Source: Yersinia bercovieri ATCC 43970
Lineage (GTDB): Bacteria; Pseudomonadota; Gammaproteobacteria; Enterobacterales; Enterobacteriaceae
Length of the DNA: 64,000 nucleotides
Direction: 5' to 3'
Assembly (NCBI RefSeq): GCF_013282745.1
Contig: NZ_CP054044.1
Span: 2,046,001-2,110,000 of the forward strand
The notes below the pieces were generated by a model. That model was not told where the DNA came from and searched no databases. It worked only from the letters and a program-made list of their open reading frames with translations. Shown in pieces: positions 18,957 to 27,312 of the stretch. The first letter of the stretch is position 1; each line of letters opens with the position of its first letter. A program made the position numbers and the translations under genes.

Positions 18957-20342
18957 GTGGCTAAAGCGCCAAAAAGGGCATTTGTCTGTAATGAGTGCGG
19001 GGCGGATTATCCGCGCTGGCAGGGGCAGTGCAGCGCGTGTAATGCCTGGAATACCATTACTGAGGTGCGGTTGGCGGCGGTCTCCTCCTCGTCGTCACGA
19101 ACTGAACGTTTTGGCGGCTATGCCGGTGATACGGGGGTTAGCCGGGTACAGAAACTATCGGATATCAGCCTGGACGAGCTACCGCGCTTCTCAACGGGTT
19201 TTCTTGAGTTTGACCGGGTGCTGGGTGGTGGGGTGGTGCCGGGCAGTGCCATTCTGATTGGTGGCAATCCGGGGGCGGGGAAAAGTACCCTGTTGCTGCA
19301 AACGCTCTGCAAATTATCCGAAAATATGAAAACCCTGTATGTCACCGGCGAAGAGTCGCTGCAACAGGTTGCGATGCGCGCCCACCGCTTGGGTTTGCCC
19401 ACCGCGGGATTGAATATGCTATCAGAGACCAGTATTGAGCAGATCTGCCTGATTGCCGAGCAAGAGCAGCCACGGCTGATGGTGATCGACTCCATTCAGG
19501 TGATGCACATGGCGGATATCCAATCGTCGCCGGGCAGTGTGGCGCAAGTGCGCGAAACCGCCGCCTATCTGACGCGCTTCGCTAAAACGCGTGGTGTCGC
19601 CATTGTGATGGTCGGCCATGTCACCAAAGATGGCTCGCTGGCAGGGCCAAAAGTGCTGGAACACTGCATCGACTGCTCAGTGATGCTCGATGGCGACGGT
19701 GACTCACGGTTTCGTACACTGCGCAGCCACAAAAACCGCTTTGGCGCCGTCAATGAGCTAGGTGTATTCGCCATGACCGAGCAAGGTCTGCGGGAGGTCA
19801 GTAACCCCTCGGCTATCTTCCTTAGCCGAGGGGATGAAGTGACGGCGGGCAGTTCAGTGATGGTGGTGTGGGAAGGGACACGCCCGCTGCTGGTCGAGAT
19901 CCAGGCGCTGGTGGATCACTCCATGATGTCTAACCCCCGCAGGGTAGCGGTCGGGCTGGAACAGAACCGGCTGGCGATCTTACTGGCGGTGTTGCATCGT
20001 CATGGCGGTTTGCAGATGTCGGATCAGGACGTGTTCGTCAATGTGGTCGGTGGCGTGAAAGTGACGGAAACCAGCGCCGATCTAGCGCTGCTGATGTCGC
20101 TGGTTTCTAGCCTGCGTGACCGCCCGCTGCCACAAGATCTGGTGGTGTTCGGTGAAGTGGGGCTGGCGGGTGAAATCCGGCCGGTGCCCAGTGGTCAGGA
20201 GCGTATTTCCGAAGCCGCTAAACACGGCTTTAAGCGCGCTATTGTGCCTTACGCTAATATGCCGAAGAAACCGCTGCCCAATATGCAGGTTTTCGGCGTG
20301 AAGAAACTGGCTGATGCTTTGGCCGTTTTGGAAGATTTGTAA
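18957..20342 (+). CDS. radA: DNA repair protein RadA
   Basis: 461 residues, GTG start supported by TGAGGTG just upstream and by the N-terminus MAKAPKRAFVCNECG. Domains: a C4 zinc finger (CNECG...CSAC), a RecA-like ATPase with Walker A GGNPGAGKST and the RadA-specific KNRFG motif, and a Lon-protease-like C-terminal domain. RadA (Sms) drives branch migration of recombination intermediates. It is 73 bp upstream of nadR, which has its own operator in that gap. Confidence 0.97.
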   Translation: MAKAPKRAFVCNECGADYPRWQGQCSACNAWNTITEVRLAAVSSSSSRTERFGGYAGDTGVSRVQKLSDISLDELPRFSTGFLEFDRVLGGGVVPGSAILIGGNPGAGKSTLLLQTLCKLSENMKTLYVTGEESLQQVAMRAHRLGLPTAGLNMLSETSIEQICLIAEQEQPRLMVIDSIQVMHMADIQSSPGSVAQVRETAAYLTRFAKTRGVAIVMVGHVTKDGSLAGPKVLEHCIDCSVMLDGDGDSRFRTLRSHKNRFGAVNELGVFAMTEQGLREVSNPSAIFLSRGDEVTAGSSVMVVWEGTRPLLVEIQALVDHSMMSNPRRVAVGLEQNRLAILLAVLHRHGGLQMSDQDVFVNVVGGVKVTETSADLALLMSLVSSLRDRPLPQDLVVFGEVGLAGEIRPVPSGQERISEAAKHGFKRAIVPYANMPKKPLPNMQVFGVKKLADALAVLEDL

Positions 20343-20387
20343 CCGCGCATTTAGTAGTACGAATCTCGCAGCATACTGTGTTATTTT

Positions 20388-20405
20388 TGTTTAGCGCACT
20401 AAACA
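20388..20405. promoter_or_regulatory. NadR box upstream of nadR
   Basis: TGTTTAGCGCACTAAACA is a perfect TGTTTA-N6-TAAACA palindrome, the NadR operator pattern known from NAD-biosynthesis genes. It ends where the nadR ribosome-binding site AAGGAGG begins, so NadR bound here should repress its own gene. Confidence 0.85.
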
Positions 20406-20415
20406 AGGAGGCGGC

Positions 20416-21693
20416 ATGCTGCAGTTCGACTATCTCAAAACAGCAATTAAGCAGAAAGGCTGTACCTTACAGCAGGTGGCTGAAGCCAGCGGCATGACCA
20501 AGGGGTATTTAAGCCAGCTACTCAATGACAAAATCAAAAGCCCCAGTGCGCAAAAGCTGGAAGCTTTACACCGTTTTCTGGAGTTGGAGTTCCCACGCCG
20601 CGAGAAAAAAGTGGGTGTGGTGTTTGGTAAATTTTACCCGCTCCACACCGGTCATATCTTTTTAATCCAGCGCGCCTGTAGCCAGGTCGACGAGTTGCAT
20701 GTCATTTTGTGTCACGATGAACCCCGTGATCGCGAGCTGTTCGAAAACAGTTCGATGTCACAGCAGCCCACGGTCAGTGACCGCCTGCGCTGGTTGCTAC
20801 AAACCTTTAAATATCAGAAAAATATCCATATTCACTCATTTGATGAGCATGGCATTGAACCTTATCCCCATGGTTGGGATGTCTGGAGCCGTGGCGTCAA
20901 AAAATTCATGGCTGAAAAGAGTATCGTCCCCAGTTTTATTTACTCCAGCGAAAGTCAGGATGCGCCACGTTACCGCGAGCAGTTAGGTATCGAAACCATC
21001 CTGATTGATCCACAGCGCTCATTTATGAACATCAGTGGCCGCCAAATCCGCCGCGATCCTTTCCGCTACTGGGACTACATTCCGACAGAGGTGAAGCCCT
21101 TTTTTGTTCGTACCGTGGCGATATTGGGGGGCGAATCCAGCGGAAAATCTATTTTGGTCAATAAGTTAGCCAATATCTTCAATACCACCAGTGCATGGGA
21201 GTATGGCCGCGACTATGTTTTCTCTCATCTTGGCGGCGATGAGATGGCGCTGCAATATTCCGATTATGACAAGATTGCACTAGGGCAAGCGCAGTACGTG
21301 GATTTTGCGGTGAAATATGCTAATAAAGTGGCCTTTATCGACACCGATTTTGTCACCACCCAGGCATTCTGCAAAAAATATGAGGGGCGCGAGCACCCCT
21401 TTGTGCAGGCGCTGATTGATGAATACCGCTTTGATCTGGTTATCTTGCTGGAGAACAACACGCCATGGGTCGCCGATGGGCTGCGTAGCCTTGGCAGTGA
21501 TCGTGACCGCAAAGCTTTTCAGCATTTGCTGGAGCAGATGTTGCGCAGCAATAATATTGAATATGTGCATGTTGAATCGGCAGATTATGACGCGCGTTTC
21601 CTACGCTGTGTCGAGTTGGTTCAGCAGCTCCTGGCCGCCGACCTGCAACGTCTTGCCCGCCCTTCAGTACTGGCTGAAGCGCGGGAAGAGTAA
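20416..21693 (+). CDS. nadR: Trifunctional NAD regulator NadR
   Basis: 425 residues in three parts: an N-terminal helix-turn-helix repressor (about 1-60, LQQVAEASGMTKGYLSQLL), a nicotinamide-mononucleotide adenylyltransferase (GKFYPLHTGH near 72 and NISGRQIRRDP), and a C-terminal ribosylnicotinamide kinase with Walker A GGESSGKS. It represses NAD synthesis and salvage genes when NAD is plentiful and also makes NAD from ribosylnicotinamide. It is slightly longer at the C-terminus than the E. coli protein. The start follows AAGGAGG. Confidence 0.96.
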   Translation: MLQFDYLKTAIKQKGCTLQQVAEASGMTKGYLSQLLNDKIKSPSAQKLEALHRFLELEFPRREKKVGVVFGKFYPLHTGHIFLIQRACSQVDELHVILCHDEPRDRELFENSSMSQQPTVSDRLRWLLQTFKYQKNIHIHSFDEHGIEPYPHGWDVWSRGVKKFMAEKSIVPSFIYSSESQDAPRYREQLGIETILIDPQRSFMNISGRQIRRDPFRYWDYIPTEVKPFFVRTVAILGGESSGKSILVNKLANIFNTTSAWEYGRDYVFSHLGGDEMALQYSDYDKIALGQAQYVDFAVKYANKVAFIDTDFVTTQAFCKKYEGREHPFVQALIDEYRFDLVILLENNTPWVADGLRSLGSDRDRKAFQHLLEQMLRSNNIEYVHVESADYDARFLRCVELVQQLLAADLQRLARPSVLAEAREE

Positions 21694-21695
21694 CC

Positions 21696-22697
21696 TTAGT
21701 AAGCAATCACTATCTTGCCCTGCATATGCCCGCTTGCCACTTGTGCATGGGCAGTATGCAGGTTTTCTACCGTCAGACCGTGCAGTGTTTCGCTCAGGGT
21801 TCCTTGCAGTTTGCCCTCATCCACGAGCTGGCTCACCTGCTGTAAAATCTCCCCTTGTTGGGCGATATCTGGCGTAGAGTACATGCTGCGGGTGAACATA
21901 AACTCCCAATGCAAGGCCGCACTTTTTAGCTTTAACTGATTCTGATCCAAGGGTTTTTCATTCTCAACAATGGTGCAGATCTGCCCCAGTGGCGCGATAA
22001 GTTCGCTGATAGCGGGCCAGTGGCCGTCAGTGTCATTCAGGCAGAGAATATAATCTACTTTATCGATACCTTCTTTTGCTAACTGCGCTTTCAGGTCACG
22101 GTAATCTACCGTCAAATCTGCCCCCCGTTCACGGCACCAGGCGGCTGATTCTGGCCGTGATGCGGTCGCAATCACGGTTACCGGACTGCGCAATGCGGCC
22201 AATGGAATAGCCAGTGAGCCGACACCGCCCGCGCCACCGATGATCAGCAAGTTTTGCTCGGCACTGGCATGTTGGATGTTCAGGTGCTCGAACAGTGCTT
22301 CCCAGGCGGTGATGGCGGTCAATGGTAGCGCGGCGGCCTGCGCCCAGTTGAGAGTGCGGGGTTTATGGGCCGCAATGCGGGCATCGACCAATTGCTGATT
22401 GGCATTGCTGCCGGGGCGGGTGATATCACCGGCATACCAAACCTCATCGCCAGCACGAAAATCGCTGACCTTCTCGCCGACACTGACTACCACTCCGGCT
22501 GCATCCCAACCCAGAATTCGTGGCTGCTGCAGGCCGTTTTTCTGCAAGCTGCTATGCACTTTGGTATCAACCGGATTGATGGATGCCGCTTTGACTTCAA
22601 CCAGCAGATCAAAGGGGCCGGGGGTAAGCAGATCTAGCGCGATTTCAATAAAATCAGCGGGTTGTTGTGGGTTCACGGCAATAGCTTTCATCGTCAT
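21696..22697 (-). CDS. Zinc-type alcohol dehydrogenase/quinone reductase-like oxidoreductase
   Basis: 333-residue medium-chain dehydrogenase/reductase: GroES-like N-terminal domain (SINPVDTKVHSS, GWDAAGVVVSVG) and a Rossmann domain with IIGGAGGVGSLAI for NADPH. The catalytic-zinc cysteines of classic alcohol dehydrogenases are lacking, so a quinone/enone reductase activity is more likely. The ATG at 22697 is preceded by AGGAAG; the longer frame to 22796 would overlap the promoter region. It is divergent from a LysR regulator 101 bp away, its probable controller. Its last base lies 2 bp after the nadR stop, tail to tail. Confidence 0.83.
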   Translation of the reverse strand: MTMKAIAVNPQQPADFIEIALDLLTPGPFDLLVEVKAASINPVDTKVHSSLQKNGLQQPRILGWDAAGVVVSVGEKVSDFRAGDEVWYAGDITRPGSNANQQLVDARIAAHKPRTLNWAQAAALPLTAITAWEALFEHLNIQHASAEQNLLIIGGAGGVGSLAIPLAALRSPVTVIATASRPESAAWCRERGADLTVDYRDLKAQLAKEGIDKVDYILCLNDTDGHWPAISELIAPLGQICTIVENEKPLDQNQLKLKSAALHWEFMFTRSMYSTPDIAQQGEILQQVSQLVDEGKLQGTLSETLHGLTVENLHTAHAQVASGHMQGKIVIAY

Positions 22698-22798
22698 TTT
22701 TATCTTCCTGTTTAGCGTATTGATGGAGTCTAGACCTATCTGATGGCAGTGATAAGATGGACAATCACTAACGCAGTGTTCGTCTGAGGTAAACAATC

Positions 22799-23707
22799 AT
22801 GTTTAAGCAACTGCAGGATATGGCGCTGTTCGCGCGAGTCGCAGAGTGTGGCAGCTTTACCCGCGCGGCTGAAATGGCCGGTTTACCGAAGTCGAGTGTC
22901 AGTAAGCGCATCAGTCAGTTAGAGCAAGGTCTAGGGATTCGGCTGATCAACCGCACTACCCGTCAGTTGAATCTGACCTTTGCCGGTGAGCGCTATTTGG
23001 TGCATTGCCAAGAGATGTTACACGCGGCTGAGCGCGCAGATCTGGCACTGCAACGGCTGAAAGATAACCCCAGTGGGCGCTTGCGTATTTCAACGCCGGC
23101 AGGATTAGGTGCCACCTTGCTGGCGCGGCTGGCGACCGATTTTCAGCGGCAATATCCGGATGTGCTGCTGGAGGTGCTGGTGTCGGATACCATGGTGGAT
23201 CTGGTGGAGGAGGGCTTTGATGTGGCGCTGCGCACCGGGAAGCCACAGGACTCGTCACTGATTGGCCGCAGATTGGGCTATGCACCACGCTACCTGCTGG
23301 CTGCGCCAGACTATTTGGCACAGCATCCACCCTTGTCTCATCCCAGCCAATTGGCGATGCACCACTGTATTGCCCATCGCGCCTGGCAGGCGCTAATCCT
23401 GCGCCGTGAAGGTGAGTTTTATCGCTGGCAAGTGCCAGTGCAGCATGTCACGGATAATCTGTTGTATGCCCGCGAATGCGCCCTCGCAGGTGGCGGGATC
23501 ACGCTACTCCCCGCATTTTTAAGCCGTGATGTGGTAGCGAGCCGCCAGCTAATTGAAGTGTTGCCCCAATGGCAAGCCGAGGGCAATGAGCTCTATTTGG
23601 TCTATCCAAGCCGCAAATTAAACTCACCCGCGCTGAGCTGCTTTATTGATGTGGTGATGGGTCATCCGGTATTTGAGGATTACATGCAAGGGCTGGCAAT
23701 GTCTTGA
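22799..23707 (+). CDS. LysR-family transcriptional regulator
   Basis: 302 residues: N-terminal winged helix-turn-helix (FTRAAEMAGLPKSSVSKRISQLEQGLG, about 18-44) and a periplasmic-binding-protein-like effector domain. It belongs to the group whose linker reads RLINRTTRQLNLTFAG and GRLRISTPAGLG, often found divergent from reductases or transporters. It probably controls the oxidoreductase gene on the other strand. The inducer cannot be predicted. This pair interrupts the nadR-ettA order of E. coli. Confidence 0.88.
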   Translation: MFKQLQDMALFARVAECGSFTRAAEMAGLPKSSVSKRISQLEQGLGIRLINRTTRQLNLTFAGERYLVHCQEMLHAAERADLALQRLKDNPSGRLRISTPAGLGATLLARLATDFQRQYPDVLLEVLVSDTMVDLVEEGFDVALRTGKPQDSSLIGRRLGYAPRYLLAAPDYLAQHPPLSHPSQLAMHHCIAHRAWQALILRREGEFYRWQVPVQHVTDNLLYARECALAGGGITLLPAFLSRDVVASRQLIEVLPQWQAEGNELYLVYPSRKLNSPALSCFIDVVMGHPVFEDYMQGLAMS

Positions 23708-23708
23708 T

Positions 23709-23769
23709 GAGCCGAATATACTGCTTATTCGGCTCAAAAAATGAGCCGAATATGGCGACTAATCGGCTC
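23709..23769. promoter_or_regulatory. Two GAGCCGA palindromes upstream of fic
   Basis: GAGCCGAATA (23709-23718) and TATTCGGCTC (23726-23735) are perfect 10-bp inverted repeats. A second palindrome has GAGCCGA at 23743-23749 and TCGGCTC at 23763-23769. The four half-sites lie between the lysR stop and the fic start, about 20-80 bp before fic, as expected for an operator of an autoregulated gene. Confidence 0.6.
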
Positions 23770-23791
23770 ACTCTCAACTCTGGAGATAACG

Positions 23792-24922
23792 ATGCACGAA
23801 AACCTATGGGTGTGGCAGCATGAGAAGTGGCCCCATTTTTACTGGGATGAGGCGCTTATTCAGCCCCAGCTACGCAACACCCGGTTTAAGCTCGGCCAAC
23901 TCCTTGGTGAAAATAGGGGAAATACCTCGGCTGAAAGCGCCTTAAAAACCTTAGATGTGCTTTTGGCTAATATTGTCGCGTCATCAAAAATAGAAAATGA
24001 GCAACTTAATGTCCGGTCGGTGCGTTCATCGCTGGCAAAAAAGCTTGGGATGACTTTGACAGAGAGTGACCCGACATCTGATCGTTCTGATGGTTTGGCT
24101 GACATCATGCTCGACGCCATTCATGAATGTAATGCGGATTTAACGCTTGAACGATTGTATCAATGGCACGAATGGCTGTTTCCCCATAATTCATGGATGC
24201 TGAATCCTATTAAGAGCGGTCAATTGCGAGGGGGGGACCCGATGCAGGTCGTTTCAGGCCGAATGGGCAAGGAAAAGGTTCATTTTGAAGCACCACCTCG
24301 CGATGTTCTGTCTGCGGAACTAAAACAGTTTATCGATTGGTTTAATGTATCTCGCATTGATAACGCGGTTGATCCACTTTTACGAGCCGCAATAGCACAT
24401 TTCTGGTTCGTCACCTTGCATCCCTTCGAGGATGGTAATGGTCGTATTACTAGGGCACTGACCGACATGGCATTATCACAAGCGGATAGCCAAAGTATTC
24501 ATCTTTACACCATGTCAGTCGCCATCCTTGAGAACCGCGATGGGTATTACGCTATTTTGGAGCAATGCCAACGTGGAAGTCTGGATATCACAGCTTGGTT
24601 ACTATGGTTTATCGCCACTCTGGAACAGAGCTTGAATCAAGCATCTGAAGGAGTTCGCTCTACATTGGCCAAGAATCGCTTCTGGTTAAAGCACAATAAC
24701 TGCGGGTTGAGGGGCGAGCAGATAAAAGTGCTTAATCGCCTGTTAGATGGCGGTGAAAACGGTTTTGCTTTAGGTATCAGTGCGTCTCAATATCAAAAAG
24801 TCGCCAAGGTCAGTAAAGCGACAGCAACCCGCCATCTCGCAGAGTTATTGGAACGGGAATGTATTGAAAAGTTGCCGGGGGAAGGGCGGAGTACCCGCTA
24901 CCGAGTTAGGTTTCCAGAATAA
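23792..24922 (+). CDS. Fic-family AMP-transferase with DUF4172-type N-terminus
   Basis: 376 residues. The Fic core contains HPFEDGNGRITR (210-221), the complete catalytic and ATP-phosphate motif, so protein AMPylation activity is expected. An N-terminal inhibitory helix motif (S/T)xxxE(G/N) is seen as SSKIEN (64-69), which makes this a class II, self-inhibited Fic. The N-terminus (WVWQHEKWPHFYWD) is of the DUF4172 type and the C-terminus carries a winged-helix-like segment (VAKVSKATATRHLAELLERE, about 340-360). The protein may bind its own promoter palindromes. The ATG at 23792 follows GGAGA. Targets are unknown. Confidence 0.87.
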   Translation: MHENLWVWQHEKWPHFYWDEALIQPQLRNTRFKLGQLLGENRGNTSAESALKTLDVLLANIVASSKIENEQLNVRSVRSSLAKKLGMTLTESDPTSDRSDGLADIMLDAIHECNADLTLERLYQWHEWLFPHNSWMLNPIKSGQLRGGDPMQVVSGRMGKEKVHFEAPPRDVLSAELKQFIDWFNVSRIDNAVDPLLRAAIAHFWFVTLHPFEDGNGRITRALTDMALSQADSQSIHLYTMSVAILENRDGYYAILEQCQRGSLDITAWLLWFIATLEQSLNQASEGVRSTLAKNRFWLKHNNCGLRGEQIKVLNRLLDGGENGFALGISASQYQKVAKVSKATATRHLAELLERECIEKLPGEGRSTRYRVRFPE

Positions 24923-24947
24923 AACGGCCTGCAATGGCAGGCCGTTT
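24922..24947. terminator. Bidirectional terminator between fic and ettA
   Basis: AAACGGCCTGC and GCAGGCCGTTT form an 11-bp perfect stem with a 4-base loop, overlapping the last base of the fic stop codon. It sits between two convergent genes, fic and ettA. Confidence 0.75.
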
Positions 24948-24970
24948 GTCTCAATAAATCAGGTTAATGA

Positions 24971-26638
24971 TTACTTAACCATTTTCTTATACTTAATACG
25001 GTGGGGTTCCAGTGCTTCGGCACCTAGAGTGCGTTTTTTCCACTCTTCGTATTCAGTAAAGTTACCTTCGAAGAATTGCACTTTGCCCTCATCTTGATAA
25101 TCGATGATGTGAGTGGCAATGCGGTCAAGGAACCAGCGGTCATGGGAGATAACCATCGCGCAGCCTGGGAACTCCAGCAAGGCATTCTCTAGTGCGCGCA
25201 GGGTTTCGATATCCAGATCGTTGGTCGGTTCATCGAGCAGCAGCATGTTGCCGCCAACCTGTAGCAGCTTAGCCAAATGAATACGGCCACGCTCACCACC
25301 GGACAGCTCACCGACACGCTTACCTTGATCAATCCCTTTAAAGTTAAAGCGGCCGACGTAAGCGCGGCTTGGAATTTCAAAGTTGCCGATCTTCATGATG
25401 TCCTGACCACCAGACACCTCTTCCCAGACGGTTTTGCTGTCATCCATGTTGTCGCGGAACTGATCAACCGAGGCCAACTGCACGGTATCACCCAGTGAAA
25501 TGGTGCCGGAGTCCGGCTGTTCCTGACCCGATAACATGCGGAATAGTGTTGATTTACCCGCGCCGTTCGGCCCGATTATCCCCACTATCGCGCCTTTCGG
25601 CAGCGCAAAGGTCAGATCGTCAATTAACAGGCGGTCACCGTAAGATTTGCTCAAATGCTCAACTTCCAGCACTTTGTCGCCTAACCGTGGGCCTGGTGGA
25701 ATGAATAACTCGCTGGTTTCGTTACGTTTTTGATACTCGACACTGTTCAGTTCTTCAAAGCGAGCCAGACGTGCTTTACCTTTCGCCTGACGGCCTTTTG
25801 GATTCTGACGAACCCACTCCAGCTCTTTCTCAATGGATTTGCGACGTGCAGCTTCAGAAGAGGCTTCCAGCGCCAGGCGGGCATCTTTCTGCTCCAGCCA
25901 TGAGGAGTAGTTGCCTTCCCATGGAATACCTTCGCCACGGTCCAGCTCCAGAATCCAACCCGCCACATTATCGAGGAAGTAACGGTCATGGGTGATAGCG
26001 ACCACCGTACCTTCATAATCGTGCAGGAAGCGCTCAAGCCATGCCACGGACTCTGCATCCAAGTGGTTGGTCGGTTCGTCCAGCAGCAGCATGTCTGGTT
26101 TTTCCAACAACAGGCGACAGATGGCGACACGACGGCGTTCACCACCAGACAGGTTGGCAATCTTGGCATCCCAAGGTGGCAGACGCAGTGCATCAGCAGC
26201 ACGTTCTAACTGGTTATCCAGATTATGGCCATCCTGGGCTTGGATAATGGCTTCTAGCTCACCTTGCTCTTTAGCGAGTTTATCGAAATCAGCATCAGGC
26301 TCGGCATACAGCGCATAAACTTCATCCAAACGGGTCAGTGCGCGTTTGACTTCACTAACCGCTTCTTCAACTGATTCACGTACCGTTTGCTCAAGATTTA
26401 ACTTAGGCTCCTGCGGTAAGTAACCAATTTTGATGCCAGGTTGTGGGCGAGCTTCACCTTCAATATCGGTATCGATGCCAGCCATAATGCGCAATAGGGT
26501 CGATTTACCGGAGCCATTCAAGCCCAGTACACCAATTTTGGCCCCAGGGAAGAAACTCAGGGAGATGTTTTTCAAAATATGCCGTTTCGGCGGAACGACT
26601 TTGCCGACACGATGCATGGAATAGACGTATTGAGCCAC
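24971..26638 (-). CDS. ettA: Energy-dependent translational throttle EttA
   Basis: 555-residue ABC-F protein with two ATPase domains: Walker A GLNGSGKST and GPNGAGKST, signatures LSGGERRRV and LSGGERGRI, joined by the arm/linker region rich in charged residues. EttA binds the ribosomal E site and gates the first elongation step according to the ATP/ADP ratio. Full length and highly conserved (E. coli YjjK). In E. coli it lies beside nadR and slt; here hmsCDE and a P-type ATPase separate it from slt. Confidence 0.96.
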   Translation of the reverse strand: MAQYVYSMHRVGKVVPPKRHILKNISLSFFPGAKIGVLGLNGSGKSTLLRIMAGIDTDIEGEARPQPGIKIGYLPQEPKLNLEQTVRESVEEAVSEVKRALTRLDEVYALYAEPDADFDKLAKEQGELEAIIQAQDGHNLDNQLERAADALRLPPWDAKIANLSGGERRRVAICRLLLEKPDMLLLDEPTNHLDAESVAWLERFLHDYEGTVVAITHDRYFLDNVAGWILELDRGEGIPWEGNYSSWLEQKDARLALEASSEAARRKSIEKELEWVRQNPKGRQAKGKARLARFEELNSVEYQKRNETSELFIPPGPRLGDKVLEVEHLSKSYGDRLLIDDLTFALPKGAIVGIIGPNGAGKSTLFRMLSGQEQPDSGTISLGDTVQLASVDQFRDNMDDSKTVWEEVSGGQDIMKIGNFEIPSRAYVGRFNFKGIDQGKRVGELSGGERGRIHLAKLLQVGGNMLLLDEPTNDLDIETLRALENALLEFPGCAMVISHDRWFLDRIATHIIDYQDEGKVQFFEGNFTEYEEWKKRTLGAEALEPHRIKYKKMVK

Positions 26639-26764
26639 GTTGCGTCTGCCTCTCTATTAGTAGTGATCTCTGATGCGGAGTGTAGCCCGTTTGGATTCTA
26701 CGAACCAGTATCCAAAGTGGATAGTCGAGCCGTGTCGACAGATTTCGCGGGATAAATGCAGAAA

Positions 26765-26786
26765 CCGGTTTACCAACGTAAACCGG
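26765..26786 (-). terminator. Hairpin after hmsE
   Basis: CCGGTTTA (26765-26772) and TAAACCGG (26779-26786) form an 8-bp perfect stem, 15 bp past the hmsE stop codon. On the minus strand it is followed by TTTC, so it can serve as a modest terminator of hmsCDE. Confidence 0.55.
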
Positions 26787-26800
26787 AAAACAAAAAAGGG

Positions 26801-27307
26801 TTATGGCGCGGTGACTATCATCGCGACACGGCGGTTTTCCGCCCGCCCTTTGGCGGTGCGGTTATCGGCGACGGGTTCGAGCTTGCCACGACCACGAACA
26901 TCAATATTTTTTCTTGGAATGCCGATGGTTGTCAGGGTATCCGCGACCGCCGCCGCCCGTTGGTAGGAGAGCTGCTGATTATAGCTATCTTCACCCATAG
27001 CGTCGGTATGACCATCAACTCGAAAATGGGTGATACCCACGGCCGTTAATGCTTTACCAATATTTTGTACTGTTTGCTCACCTGACGGATTTAACTTTCT
27101 GACATCACTGTCAAACAGCACTTTATTGGCCAGACCAAACTCCCAGCCGTTATCTGTTAACTTGAACCCCTGCTCTTGTAATGCGGCAATTTGCTCAGCA
27201 CTCAGCCCTGCTGGTTTGGTCTGGCAGCCCGCCAGTACCAATAAGCAGATAGCAAAAAAACTAAGCCAGATACGGCTGATCAGATCCCTATTTTTCAATC
27301 CCTGCAT
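26801..27307 (-). CDS. hmsE: Outer-membrane OmpA-domain lipoprotein HmsE (YfiB-like)
   Basis: 168-residue precursor with lipobox LVLAGC (Cys28), so a lipoprotein; Gln at +2 favours the outer membrane. The C-terminal OmpA-like peptidoglycan-binding domain carries VDGHTDAMGEDSYNQQLS and ends with the AENRRVAM motif. In the YfiBNR/HmsCDE systems this protein sequesters the periplasmic repressor (HmsC/YfiR) at the outer membrane, relieving inhibition of the diguanylate cyclase. It starts 5 bp after the hmsD stop. The symbol rests on operon order and family, not on a database match. Confidence 0.85.
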   Translation of the reverse strand: MQGLKNRDLISRIWLSFFAICLLVLAGCQTKPAGLSAEQIAALQEQGFKLTDNGWEFGLANKVLFDSDVRKLNPSGEQTVQNIGKALTAVGITHFRVDGHTDAMGEDSYNQQLSYQRAAAVADTLTTIGIPRKNIDVRGRGKLEPVADNRTAKGRAENRRVAMIVTAP

Positions 27308-27312
27308 GTCAC

